NCBI GenBank assembly: GCA_963971425.1
Contig: OZ020520.1
Span: forward strand, 3,886,553 to 3,950,552
DNA from: Bryoerythrophyllum caledonicum
Lineage: Eukaryota; Streptophyta; Bryopsida; Pottiales; Pottiaceae
Reading direction: 5' to 3'
DNA: 64,000 bases
The position numbers were made by a program, and so were the translations under genes. Below the pieces are notes generated by a model. The model was not told the DNA's origin and ran no database searches. It worked only from the letters and a program-made list of their open reading frames with translations. Below are positions 48,970 through 60,240 of the stretch, piece by piece (the first letter of the stretch is position 1; every line of letters begins with the position of its first letter).

Positions 48970-50110
48970 AAATCCAAAGTTGATTATTCACATAGACTCA
49001 TTTTTTGAGGCCACATCTAAAAAGTAGACAAAAATTTGTCCACTTGCCATGAGTAGCCAAACTGTTGCAATTCAATCGGGCATACTGGCATACAATCTTT
49101 CACACTCATTTGTAGTAGTGGTATGGTGATGGTGGTACAAACAGACACTTTAATCACGCAGGCCGCCTTTTGGCGACCGGTGTTCTTATTTATTTCGTGG
49201 TATGGAAACTCTCCTCCACACGCTCCTATAATTGAAGAAGACTGGTAGGAGTTGAATAGGAATTCAGACAACGTTTGAGAGTAGCCCAAACATGTCCAAT
49301 TGAATTGAGGTCTGGAGATTTTGTTGGCCACTCTAAAGTACTAAATGGTTGCTCCAAAAGCCATTTCTAAACTATCTTCGCTTTATGTATAGGAGCATTT
49401 TCATGTTGGAAAATGACTTTGTCAAGATTGAAGTACCCTAATCTTTCCAAACTCAAGTACAAATCCCTATGTAAGAGTACAATATAGTCTTCAGCATTCA
49501 TACACCCTTCCACCCTTTGTAAATCACCTAGACCTTTTATTGCCATGCAGCTCCACAACATTACAGACCCTCCACCATGCTTCACAGTTTGCTTTACAAC
49601 ACGATTAGGGACACTTTCCTTGTCATTGACCCAACACCAAGACCTCACATCAGCATTGAAGCAATTGATCTTTGTCTCATCAATAAACACTACTCTTTTT
49701 CCAATCCTCTACAATCCAATCTTTGTGAATCATTGCAAAACAAAGTCTCTCCTGTATATTCTTTTGTGACAGACAAGGCTTTCAAATCTTCTCATAAGCC
49801 CTCAATCCCACATCTCTCAATGCATTTCGCAGTGTGTTGTCACAGAATCCTACTTCTTTGTCCAATCTCAATACCTTTATCGCCTCAATTGTTGTTTCTA
49901 GCCCTCCAACAGTGACCAAGCGCAATGCAAGTTGATTCTTTGAAGGAGTAAGAATCTCAAGGCAACCTCGTTGTGGCAATTCTAGGCTATTGCAATGTTT
50001 CCTCCTCGCTCTATTCACTATGGATTGTGAGAAACCCAAAGAATTTGCAGCCTCTCCTGTACTTTTGCCTTTGATCAAAAGTGCAACAATGTCTACTTCA
50101 GCCTCTCTTC
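48970..50110 (-). pseudogene. Tc1/mariner transposase relic with altered catalytic residues
   Basis: Helix-turn-helix part GKSTGEAANSLGFSQSIVNR (49782-50078 frame), a frame change, then MFIDETKINCF (first D) to VIFQHENAPIHKAKIV, a stop at 49367-49369, and EWPTKSPDLNSIGHVW. The second catalytic position is E instead of D (HENAPIH for QDNAPIH) and the third is G instead of E (NSIGHVW for NPIEHVW), with DD34E spacing kept. The end of the gene is split by a 70-bp SINE. It is older than the mariner at 33730-35432. Confidence 0.88.
49127..49196 (+). repeat. tRNA-like short SINE, copy 4, with target duplication
   Basis: Inserted in the mariner transposase relic and flanked by the 9-bp duplication GTGGTATGG (49118-49126 and 49197-49205). 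Without the insert and one duplication copy the transposase reads on as …NECERLYASMPDRI…, the expected family sequence. Insert length is 70 bp, the shortest possible description of the mobile unit. Confidence 0.85.
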
Positions 50111-50454
50111 AAATTGGCTTCATCTTGCCAATGCTACCTCAACAACTTTGCTAAATGTCCTATAAGAATGTAGGAAAGAGAACACACAAAAAATTTCAAC
50201 AGAAAATAAGAATTTGCTAGCTCAATTTGCTCATTAGAGGTTATTTGAACCTTGCCTCAACAAATGAGTCTATGAGGGTGCACTCACTCTTTAAACCCCA
50301 ACTCAAATTCTCAATATTTTTTGAGAAAAAATTCCGCGTTGTGTGAATCTATATTTCATTGGGAATTTATTTTAGAATATGGCACATTTTTCTTTCATAT
50401 GTGTATCTCCAAAGTTGATAGCTACATGCGTTGATTCATTTGTTGAGCTCACTG

Positions 50455-50604
50455 TATTGGTCTTGGTTTGTAAATCGTGCTTCTTCGAGTGCGGCTAGTA
50501 TGGTTTGAAGTTGTGTAGCGGTACTTCTTTCCGCTTGAAAGCCTTGGTTGTTGTATAAGATTTGATGTTTTTCTTCACATAAGGATAGTATAGAATCTCG
50601 TCAA
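50455..50604 (-). pseudogene. second LINE, left copy: 5'-most RT segment
   Basis: Encodes CEEKHQILYNNQGFQAERST, the RT region ahead of motif A, ending TNQDQY at the mariner junction. At about 50604 it meets the second LINE copy, which runs the other way. Confidence 0.8.
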
Positions 50605-53600
50605 CTTCATACAATGAAGAATATTTCAAAACAACCTGTCCCATTTCCATACAACGTGGAACTATATAAGGTAATACCTTAAGCCCATATCTATTCATTA
50701 TTTTCTTAGAACCACTCCTAAAACGGATGCAAAGGAAAAATAACGCCTACACCTTCCGAACATCACAAGTCACCATTAACTCGGCCGCCTACGCAGATGA
50801 CCTTGCCGCCATAGCCAATAAACTAAAATCACTAGAAATCCAACTCAATAAAATTGACAAATTCCACGATTGGTCCAGTATGGATGTTGGCACCCAAAAA
50901 TGTGCCGCCACGGGATGTCCAAACAAATCCAAAATGAACTCCACCGCATTCAAAGCACTTATGCAAACCACCAACATGAAATACCGTAATCAACTCATTC
51001 CAATGCTACATCAGAATGAACCATATTGTACATGTATCTAGGCACACATCTTGACCCCTCACTAAAATGAAAGATACAAATTCACACCACTACCACAAAA
51101 CTTAGCAAACAATGTAAAGAACTAATAACATGCCCGGCAACTATGTAACAAAAAATAAAAATGGTAGACACAGTACTTAGACCCGGAGTAGCATACAATT
51201 TCTATGCAGTTCCATACTCTATGCGTGCAATTAAAAACTACACAAAAATTATACCCATACAAAAATTCAATTGTAGCCTCCTAAAATGTATGTCAATGTT
51301 ATAACCCAACTCCTACAAAATTTATTTGGATTAGGAGCTTTTTTCCTTTAAAATACATACCTCCAATGTATAGGGGAACAACTTCAAAATGCACCCAACG
51401 ACAAAGGTAGACTTGGTAAGATTTACAAAGGAGTCACCCACTCTATCCTCACCAAATACAGTGGTGCTAAGAACATTTCCAAAATAAACAAAGCCGATCG
51501 CATTAGATCACCAATCACCCAAACATTTTTTCTACTAAAACATGTAGCAAAAGTTTACTTTAAAAACACTTTCACAGGTTTCCTTTTGGAACCTTGCCTT
51601 TGGAGCAAATGTAGCTAAAGGAACTCCAAATGACACAAGAATAAACCAACACCTCTCCCAAAACTTCTATAAAAACTCTTTTCACTAAATATTACCGACT
51701 TAAAACAAGTTACATTATCAAACAAAACACACATTATGAACCACACTGACTTCAAAACATTTCATGCAACACCATTCAAACTAGTAAAAAGCGCCCTACA
51801 TATTGCCCAACAACTATTTTGCTACTCCCATGCCTCAACTCATGCATCTCACCATGCCCTACATACCTAAACCCCTACACACTCAAAGACAAATATATCA
51901 CCACCAACAACAACATCCTACCCATAAACAACCCTCCGCTAGTTCACCCCCCAATCCACAACATCCATTCCTCCCTCCATTCCTCCTTTCCTCCACTATA
52001 CATCCTCAAAAACCCATAAATCTCATTATTGACCATGAACATAATTGACTCAAACAAAATTATAAAGAATGATACCAAATACTTATGCCAATGGCAACAC
52101 AATAATGAAACCTACAACAAATGGTTATCCCAACATAACCTCTTTCCATGGCATGACCAAAACACCTTTACCCATAATTCCTCACGATTAATACAATATT
52201 ATCAAAACATCCAAAACAAATTCTACTTGGAAATCATTCAAGCACACCATCCTCAAGAGCAATTTTGTGACTCAAGATCCGTTACCCTACCCATACTCAT
52301 TCTCCTCCTCAATATACGCACAATCCAATGTAACCCCAAAAAAGACATTCTCACATCAAGCAATACAATTATTATCAATGAAGACCACGCACATATATAC
52401 AAATACAACGGAAGGCATCTAATCACTTTTCCCATCACTAGACTCCAATGGCTATGAATCCAATACCACAACAAATTACAAACTTCCACAAACATAAAGC
52501 CAATAACTTAACCATTCAAAATTGAAATAGTTTGGCTATAGCAAAGATATAAATATTGCATCCCAAAAATGACCCCCTCAAACTTGCACAATACACACTG
52601 CCCACACCCATTCTAGACTCACTAATTTCATCCTTCAACATCCAACACTTGTACTTCTCATCCTTCGTCACCTACTCCATCCAACTTACTAAGTTCTATT
52701 CACCTTTCGAAAGAGACCAAATTTTTGGCTTACTAGGAAATGGATCCATTTTTGGCTCATTTGTTGACCACAAATGAATTGGAAATGGTATTGCACACCT
52801 CCGCAATATAGAAAAATCACAACAAGGAATAAATTGGAGAGGACTTGCGGCCAAAAATGATCCAAACTCTATGTCCACTCTTATTATTACACCGAACAAT
52901 AACTCATACCAAAACTATAATCCACACTCAAGCCCATCTCCGGATTCTCATATCATTGTTCTATTTGAGGCAGACCCAATACCATACAAAGAACTCACTT
53001 TACCACCCAAATCATTTAATAAATTTAGGCTTGAGCCATCTACCATACGGATACTATGCATACACTATAAAAAATAATATAGATACTTCGTAACAACTTG
53101 CCACACTTACCTCCATAACAAATAACCTCAATATATGCCGACTTCATACAAAAATAGCTCCACCTACACCTTCCCAAACTCCGGTGAACCGTTACAAAAA
53201 ATAGTCCTAACTTGGATATGCCAACACAACACAAATCCACCTTACCACACCACCCCCTCCCCACATACCGTGACCATATCCCCTTAAAATTTGCCCCCGT
53301 ATATAGTTACTACACAGATGGTTCCTTCAAAGAACCAACGGAAGCGGGTCTGGGGCATTGGCATAGAGAAAAAGCCGGATATGGCATATACAACTCCACT
53401 AAAGGAATGCAAATATCCGAAAGACTACATGGACTTCAAAATATCCTCAGAGCAAAAATGATGGCCCTTCATAAAACTCTCCAAATTATCACTATACATT
53501 TTGCTAATGAACCTACACACATCTTTACAGATTGTATAAATGTCTTGTATCTATTAAACACGCAAATAACACATCCCATCCTCTACAACAGTCACCCCGA

Positions 53601-54556
53601 CCAGACCATATTAACATCTTTGGTTTGAATGCTACTAAATTGCATACAAATCACAACCCTCCATAGAATTAGAGCACATGTCAATATAGAAGGAAACAAA
53701 CAAGCGAATAAATTAGGTAAAGAAAGATTAGGTAAATCCCATAGAAATGCCAAACACATGCATGAACATGCCCATGCTACTGCATACTACTTCCAAAGAG
53801 AAAGTTGGTCTTCTATTGACGATACCCTAGACAAAGGCTCCATCATATCGCTGGATAAACATCTCAAAAAACAAGATCTAATTAACAACGTCAATTTAAT
53901 CTCAGAAAGTTTTCCTGACATAGATAAATGGATTGGTAACAACAACATTGATAACAAACTTTTTTCAAATTTTTAGAAAAATTCCACAATAATAGATTCA
54001 CAAAAAACATGCCTTACCAAATTTCGTACTAGAAGGTATATGGGAAATGCCCGTAAACAACTCTTCTCTGGAATAGAACAATCTCCATTTGTAACATGTC
54101 CCATATGCACTTCCACTAACCTGGACACATGGCTACACATACTCCTCAAATGCCGAAACCATTACATTCCCTCCCTGATTGTCAAAAGGCTCAATACAGT
54201 CATATGGGAAATCCAAAAACAAATCGTATCGTCAAACAGATCCCGATGCTTCATACTTATCAACGATGGGACCTTCAACAACAACCCATAAGGAAACACG
54301 TTCCTTCCATATCTACTTCCATGCACATGTGGAAACCAAAGATGTCATTGCAATGCCAAATTTAAACTATATATACTATGCGTCAAAGGACTACTGTATA
54401 TAGCTCCCCGAGTGGACCACATAGATACAAATCTTACCATCCAATTTATCGAATTCAAATAGTGTAATGACGGATTTTCCCTAGAAGCAATTGAAAACAA
54501 AATTAATAAATACCAACCACTTATCAATGACATTGGAGTTCATGGATAGAAAATTG
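50605..54556 (+). pseudogene. second LINE, right copy (plus strand)
   Basis: Starts before RT motif B and runs to near the 3' end. Seen: AYADDLAAIANK (motif C, 50727-51041 frame), a long decayed linker, RNase H YTDGSFKEPTEAGLGHWHRE with FTDCINVLYLLN and RAHVNIEGNKQANKLGKE (53212-53976), and the Zn motif CPICTSTNLDTWLHILLKC (54040-54291). The RNase H glutamate is replaced (RAKMMAL for RVEMMAL in the left copy) and the last aspartate is Asn (QANKL for LADKL). Multiple frame changes; inactive. Presence of RNase H places the family apart from the LINE at 20471-23601. Confidence 0.88.
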
Positions 54557-54667
54557 ACCCCCTTATTTTAGGGGTTAAAGTTCATATTCTCATGTATAAC
54601 TCATCTTTGGCAACCGGCAGACGCTTTTATTATTCCCAAGGTCAAAGATGCGTGGACAATGCAATGG
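54557..54667. other. junction with TTTTAGGGGTTAA end
   Basis: The LINE copy stops where TTTTAGGGGTTAA begins (about 54556-54571), a right-end motif of the TTAA families without a matching left end nearby. Confidence 0.4.
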
Positions 54668-54755
54668 GAGAAGAAGAACTTTGGATTTCGAAGGGGAGGC
54701 CGGAGCGAATAAAGTGTCTCTTCGTTCCTCCACTGAATCCATGTCCACTGGACAT
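54668..54755 (-). repeat. tRNA-like short SINE, copy 5
   Basis: Minus strand: ATGGATTCAGTGGAGGAAC (A box region), GACACTTTATTCGCTCCGGC core, weak AAGTTCTTCTTC in place of the B box. The most diverged copy. Confidence 0.6.
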
Positions 54756-54884
54756 AGGATTAGTAGTATGGAACTACTCCCCTCTCTTGAGGGTAGACAC
54801 TATATAACCAATAGGCAATAACTAGTAACCAAGAACCAAGAACCAAGGGCCAACCAGTGCTGCAGGGCCCAATTTCTAAGCTAC

Positions 54885-55786
54885 TCATTCTAGTGCAATC
54901 AGTAAGAAGGAAAACAAAACTTTTAATTCTACATCCAACCATAGGATCTCAATTTATTTTGATTTAGTAGTGTCGTTACAAAATTTCATAAACTTTGACC
55001 GCATAAATTAAAAGATAATAGTGTTTGAAGTAGGGAAATGGTTCATTTTCTTCCCGACGTTGAGTAGATCAACAAACTTTGACTTCGCTTGGTGTCAAGT
55101 TTTTGTACTACACAAGGTCTAAATTCATTACCATCATATTAATCATGATGTTATTTCCGTGTATACCAATTTTTAGAGGTAGAAAAGAGGTGTAGCATAT
55201 TCAAAACAATTGTGTAAGGAGTAGAGGTTCAAAAATTGCCAATTCACGTTTTAAATTTATGTGAACATATTATGTTTTAGAATGAGAATCCAAATGGTTG
55301 ATAAGAAAGTTTACACCACATCTTGTAGTAGAAAAAACAATTGGGTAAAAAGAATGTAGATTTCAAGTTTTATGTGGAAAAGAAGAAGTTTGTTTGGTCC
55401 CTTGTCTGACAATGTATGACAATGTGTGAAAATGTTTGACTTGGGTTAATGTGCTATTTTTCACTAAAGACAAACAATGTTATTTGGCAAAATGAATGAA
55501 AATAATACAATTTTCTATTATTGGAAATTTCACATTTGATACAGTGATCTAGCAAAAAATTTAGGAGTTGCCCTACATGGCCGCTCTCCCCATTTGAAAT
55601 TCAAAATCCTATAACCTTTTCATTAAATGTTGGATTGAGGATAAAATTGTACTCGCACAAAGCTTTTAGAAATGCCCTTCTACAGTAAAAATTTCAAAGA
55701 GGAATGTTACCAATCGACACCATGGAAACCGGTCCTAACCTACAAGAGTCCCCTGAGGAGACCCCTGGGTCTTTAGGGGTAAAGAC
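54885..55786 (+). mobile_element. family A element, left end missing (copy 6)
   Basis: Follows the family A unit from the block CTAGTGCAATSAGTAAG to the right end TTTAGGGGTAAAG (TTAA degraded to GTAA). The right end carries the AGAGTCCCCTGAGG subtype. Confidence 0.75.
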
Positions 55787-56034
55787 AATTTTTTTAGCTA
55801 AACCGCCGTCAGTCTGGGGGTGATATAATGCCCCGTACAATTATCAACTCAATTATATTTAGTATAGTTATGAATATTAAGGTTGATAGGCTCATGGTTC
55901 CGCAAAAATGAATTGGTCCATCCATCCCTTTAGCCATGTACTCCGGGAATAAAATCCTCTTTAAAACTCCATCTTAACACACTCCCATAGTAGAATCCTC
56001 TACTGGGGTAATTGCTATTTGAATTAGAGTCATA

Positions 56035-56170
56035 ATATGCTAAGGTTACTCATTTTTGGGCAAAAATAGAGAATCCAATGAAAAAATAATTTTTTTTGGA
56101 ACATTTCGTTCAGTTGGTGAAGGAAGTTAACTTGATTCAACATGTGGGCCTAAACACAAGAAGAACCCAC
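56035..56170 (+). repeat. direct repeat left of HSP70
   Basis: A sequence with TTACTCATTTTTGGGC, then TTGATTCAACA, then GGCCTAAACACAAGAA recurs in the same order and orientation at about 59145-59270, on the other side of the HSP70 gene, with moderate divergence. Confidence 0.65.
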
Positions 56171-56580
56171 AAGAAAAACCTAAAAGAAAAAAGAAAAAGA
56201 AAAACCCAGAAGAAGAACCGAAAAGTAGAACCCAGAAGAAGAACCGAGAAGAGAAACCCAAAAGACAAACCCAAAAGAAGAACTGAAAAGAAGAACCGAG
56301 AAGAGAAACCCAAAAGAAAAGCCCAAAAGAAAAACCCAGAAGAAGAACCGAAAAGAAGAACCCAGAAGAAGAACCGAAAAGAAGAACCCAGAAGAAGAAC
56401 CGAGAAGAAGAACCCAGAAGAAGAACCGAGAAGAGAAACCCAGAAGAAGGGCCCAAAAGAAGAACCCACAAGAAGAATCTAGAAGAAGAACCCAAAAGAA
56501 GAACCCAGAAGGAGAACCGAGAAGAAGAACCCAGAAGAAGAACCCACAAGAAGAATCCAGAAGAAGAACCCAAAAGAAAC
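56155..56580 (+). repeat. 13-bp minisatellite, about 30 copies
   Basis: Units such as AGAAGAAGAACCC and AGAAGAAGAACCG in tandem with scattered indels. Same 13-bp period as the array at 8463-8712 but a different sequence. It opens long Lys/Arg-rich (plus) and Phe/Leu/Ser-rich (minus) frames that are not genes. Ends about 330 bp before the HSP70 start codon. GAA triplets occur in one direction only, without the TTC partner of a heat-shock element. Confidence 0.92.
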
Positions 56581-56908
56581 AGTGATCCGAGCACACCAAC
56601 CGACATTCACCAAATCCCGTCATCGCCAAGACCTAAAACCGTCACCTGGAAAGAATAACGGGATTGGGGCAAAGGGAAGAAGCGTCTAGATGTTAGGGCT
56701 AGGTCCAAGTTAGGGTTGGGTCTCGCTTTCCCGGGAACCGACGATGGCGCTGGAGCTACAAAGGGCCTCCAACCCACTCTCACCACCGTCACCGTGGCCT
56801 GTTCCTCCCTTCTTCTCGTCCCCAGTTCGCGTTCCCTGCAGACCGACCTTCTCATTTTTGCGGAGTGTAGACAGCGATAGACACTGATCATCTTCCATTT
56901 GAGCAGTC
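56581..56908 (+). promoter_or_regulatory. HSP70 5' flank and leader
   Basis: GC-richer than the surroundings, with TTCCCGGGAA at about 56727-56736. No canonical heat-shock element (nGAAnnTTCn) and no clear TATA box were found, which would suit a constitutive HSC70-type promoter. ATG context at 56909 is GTCATGGCTG. Confidence 0.4.
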
Positions 56909-59097
56909 ATGGCTGGCAACGGCGAGGGCCCGGCGATCGGTATCGACTTGGGCACCACCTACAGTTGCGTCGGAGTCTGGCAGCATGATCGCGTCGAGAT
57001 CATCGCTAATGACCAGGGCAACAGGACCACGCCGAGTTATGTTGCGTTCACGGACACCGAGCGTCTCATCGGTGACGCCGCCAAGAACCAAGTAGCCATG
57101 AACCCTACCAACACGGTGTTCGGTAAGCTTCTCAATCTGCATATCGTATGTTGCGTCGGTTTTGAGGACCCAATGATAGGGTCGTTTGTTGTTTTCTCTT
57201 TTTAGGATGTGTGTAGAGATTGTACGTGTTTGTATGCGGTTAGGATTGTGTTTTTTTTTTTCTGGTGGATTTTGGGTGTCTCTTTGTTGCGTGAGTAGTT
57301 CTCGAGTTTTTATCTACCTTTGAGATCGAAGGTATTGATCTTTTTGGTTTTGATTGTGGCGCAGACGCAAAGAGGTTGATTGGGAGGCGGTTTAGCGATG
57401 CTTCCGTCCAGAGCGACATGAAGTTGTGGCCTTTCAAGGTGACCCCCGGGCCAGGAGAGAAGCCGATGATCAGCGTGCAGTACAAGGGTGAGGAGAAGAC
57501 CTTCGCCGCCGAGGAGGTTTCCTCCATGGTGTTGATCAAGATGAAGGAGATTGCGGAGGCTTACCTCGGAAACGCTATCAAGAACGCTGTCGTGACGGTG
57601 CCAGCGTATTTTAACGACTCTCAAAGGCAGGCTACCAAGGACGCCGGAGTGATTGCAGGTTTGAACGTGCTGCGTATTATTAACGAGCCTACTGCCGCTG
57701 CCATCGCGTACGGTTTGGACAAGAAGGCGACATCCGTCGGGGAGAAGAACGTGCTCATCTTTGACTTGGGAGGTGGTACTTTCGATGTGTCTATCTTGAC
57801 GATCGAGGAGGGTATCTTCGAGGTGAAGTCCACCGCGGGAGACACCCACTTGGGAGGCGAGGATTTCGACAACCGCATGGTGAACCATTTCGTGCAGGAG
57901 TTCAAGCGCAAGTACAAGAAGGATATCAGCAGCAACCCCCGTGCTCTGAGGAGACTGAGGACTGCGGCTGAGAGGGCGAAGAGGACTCTGTCGTCCACCG
58001 CCCAGACGACCATCGAGATCGACTCGTTGTACGAGGGTGTCGACTTCTACTCGACCATCACCCGTGCCAGATTCGAGGAGTTGAACATGGACATGTTCAG
58101 GAAGTGCATGGAGCCAGTGGAGAAGTCTCTCCGCGACGCGAAGATGGACAAGTCATCAATCCACGATGTGGTGCTTGTCGGTGGATCGACGCGTATCCCC
58201 AAGGTGCAGCAACTTCTGCAAGACTTCTTCAACGGAAAGGAGCTCTGCAAGAGCATCAACCCGGACGAAGCAGTAGCGTACGGTGCCGCCGTCCAAGCCG
58301 CCATCCTCTCGGGTGAGGGTAACGAGAAGGTGCAGGACCTTTTGTTGCTCGATGTCATTCCCCTCTCTCAAGGCCTGGAAACTGCAGGAGGAGTGATGAC
58401 CGTGCTCATCCCCAGAAACACCACCATCCCCACCAAGAAGGAGCAGGTGTTTTCAACCTACTCCGACAACCAGCCTGGAGTCCTGATCCAGGTGTACGAG
58501 GGCGAGCGCGCGCGCACCAGGGACAACAACCTTCTCGGCAAGTTCGAGCTCTCCGGCATTCCCCCTGCTCCCCGCGGCGTGCCCCAGATCACAGTGTGCT
58601 TCGACATCGACGCGAACGGTATCCTCAACGTCTCCGCCGAGGATAAGACCACCGGCCAGAAGAACAAGATCACCATCACGAACGACAAGGGGCGTCTCTC
58701 CAAGGACGAGATCGAGAAGATGGTTCAAGAGGCTGAGAAGTACAAGTCGGAAGACGAGGATCATAAGAAGAAGATCGAGGCGAAGAACGGGCTTGAGAAC
58801 TACGCGTACAACATGAGGAACACCATCAAGGACGAGAAGATCGCTTCCAACTTGGACGCTGCCGACAAGAAGAAGATTGAGGACGCTGTGGAGGCGGCGA
58901 TTCAGTGGCTCGACCAGAACCAGCTGGCCGAGAGCGATGAGTTTGAGGACAAGATGAAGGAGCTTGAGGGTGTGTGCAACCCCATCATTGCGCGTATGTA
59001 CCAAGGAGGCGCTGGAGGTGAGGGCTCTGCCCCATCATACGCTGGCGACGACTCTCCCCCTGCGGGTGCCGGTCCCAAGATTGAGGAAGTCGACTAG
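56909..59097 (+). CDS. HSP70: cytosolic heat-shock protein 70 (HSC70 type)
   Basis: ATP-dependent chaperone of cytosol and nucleus. Two exons, 56909-57122 and 57365-59097, joined within the Asp codon of [13 protein letters not shown], the intron position conserved in plant cytosolic HSP70 genes. The product is 648 residues, normal length. Seen: [10 protein letters not shown] (phosphate-binding loop), [42 protein letters not shown], the linker and substrate domain with [11 protein letters not shown] and [11 protein letters not shown], a lid domain, and C-terminal EEVD, which binds TPR co-chaperones and marks the cytosolic form. No disruption anywhere. Partners would be J-domain proteins and nucleotide-exchange factors, none encoded here. 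Confidence 0.99.
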
Positions 59098-59144
59098 GTT
59101 TAGTGTAGGGTATCTTTATGTGCACTAGAGTCATGGTTTACTTA

Positions 59145-59270
59145 GATTACTAATTTTTGGGCTAAAACAAAATTCAATTATAAAATGAAATTAGAAATTT
59201 ATCATTTTTCTGGTTAGAGGAATCTACTTGAATCAACAAATTTTGGCCTAAACACAAGAAAAATATCCAA
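59145..59270 (+). repeat. direct repeat right of HSP70
   Basis: Partner of the repeat at 56035-56170: TTACTAATTTTTGGGC, then TTGAATCAACA, then GGCCTAAACACAAGAA, begins about 50 bp after the HSP70 stop codon. Confidence 0.65.
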
Positions 59271-59479
59271 GAACATACAAGAGCCGAAGGGCACCCCTAC
59301 CGGCTTTGGTCGTCGAATTTGGCAGGGCGCAGTTGAAGCGGAGTGGTTCCGACCTGTGGACCCGCAGCAAGCCGCGGTAAAAATCCACGCGCCATCCACT
59401 ATCTGCGACGTTGGCAGAAAAGTACCCTAGACATACAGTGTCCAGCTCTCCTGTCGACAATAGGTGTTCAGCAGCTTAG

Positions 59480-60237
59480 TCTATGGCAGTACGGCTTGTG
59501 GTTTTTTAGCTTGCTGCAAAATGGATGCTTGGAGGGAGAGTTTAGTAGCAGGTTTGACAGCTATAATGGAGGATGAAGAGCAAAGCAAGATTGTCGCTGG
59601 CATATTCTTTAGTGCAGGATGAAGAGCAAAGCAAGATTGTCGCTGGCATATTCTTTAGTGCAGAGCAAGGCAACGATGAGGAGTTTTTAGCCTTTTGCAG
59701 AGGTTATCCTTCAGGGAAAGCTCCAAATATTGATAGAGGTAGGCATGGAATGACTACTTTTCCGCCACTCCCGTTTTCGGTCTGCGCTTATTTCGACGGT
59801 GATTTTGAATACGGTGGTCTCTTTTCTTGACAATCTTGGGAGCAGTTTGTGAGCGTGATGCATACTTTGTTTAGAAATGGGATGTTGCGGACGTTTTGGG
59901 ACTGTCTCTACACCAAAAAATCACCGCCGCTCTACGCATCTTAGCCTACGGAGTATGTGCGGATGTAACTGATGAGTACTGCCGCACGAGCGAGGCCACC
60001 GCGATGGAGTCATTGAAGAGGTTTTGCGTAGCTATCCGTGAGGAGTACGAGGCGCATCATCTGCGACAATCTAATCAAGGTGATTTTGAGAGGCAATGTG
60101 CAATTAATCGTGAGTGTGGCTTTCCTGGTATGTTCGCATCTTTAGACTGTATGCATTATCAGTGGAAGAATTGTCCAGTTGGGGGGCAAGGGGATTATGG
60201 GAATAGAAAACACGAAATTAAGCAATTATGCACTTAG
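59480..60237 (+). pseudogene. PIF/Harbinger (HARBI1-like) nuclease relic
   Basis: Plus-strand relic of a PIF/Harbinger transposase. N-terminal piece QGNDEEFLAFCRGYPSGKAP (59573-59830 frame), then after a frame change ERDAYF…LGLSLHQKITAALRILAYG (59896-60237 frame), DEYCRTSEATAMESLKRF, FERQCAINRECGFPGMFASL and LDCMHYQWKNCPV, which contains the first catalytic Asp. The match ends shortly after the LDCMH motif (GDYGNRKHEIK), so the remaining catalytic acidic residues are missing. Terminal repeats were not found. Confidence 0.9.
59570..59661 (+). repeat. 46-bp tandem duplication within the Harbinger relic
   Basis: AGGATGAAGAGCAAAGCAAG starts at 59570 and again at 59616; the two 46-bp copies are identical as far as read. 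46 is not a multiple of three, so it shifts the frame. Confidence 0.95.
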
Positions 60238-60240
60238 CCA

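Larger units (their letters stand above)
48800..50454 (-). mobile_element. second Tc1/mariner element, inserted in LINE
   Basis: Inverted ends with the shared core TGASCTCAASAAATGAATC: left at about 48803, right complement ending 50454. TA duplication at 48798-48799 and 50455-50456. Removing the element and one TA makes the LINE frame continuous (…TNQDQY-IL…IDFKNAF). A transposase relic lies inside. Confidence 0.85.

Noticed and set aside
56155-56580. Heat-shock elements in the minisatellite upstream of HSP70
   Set aside because: GAA triplets occur in one orientation only; the alternating GAA/TTC pattern is absent.
56096-56629. Lys/Arg-rich plus frame and Phe/Leu-rich minus frames
   Set aside because: Same reason: 13-bp tandem array, open on both strands.
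57310-57888. 192-codon minus-strand ORF over HSP70
   Set aside because: Antisense shadow of conserved HSP70 coding sequence.
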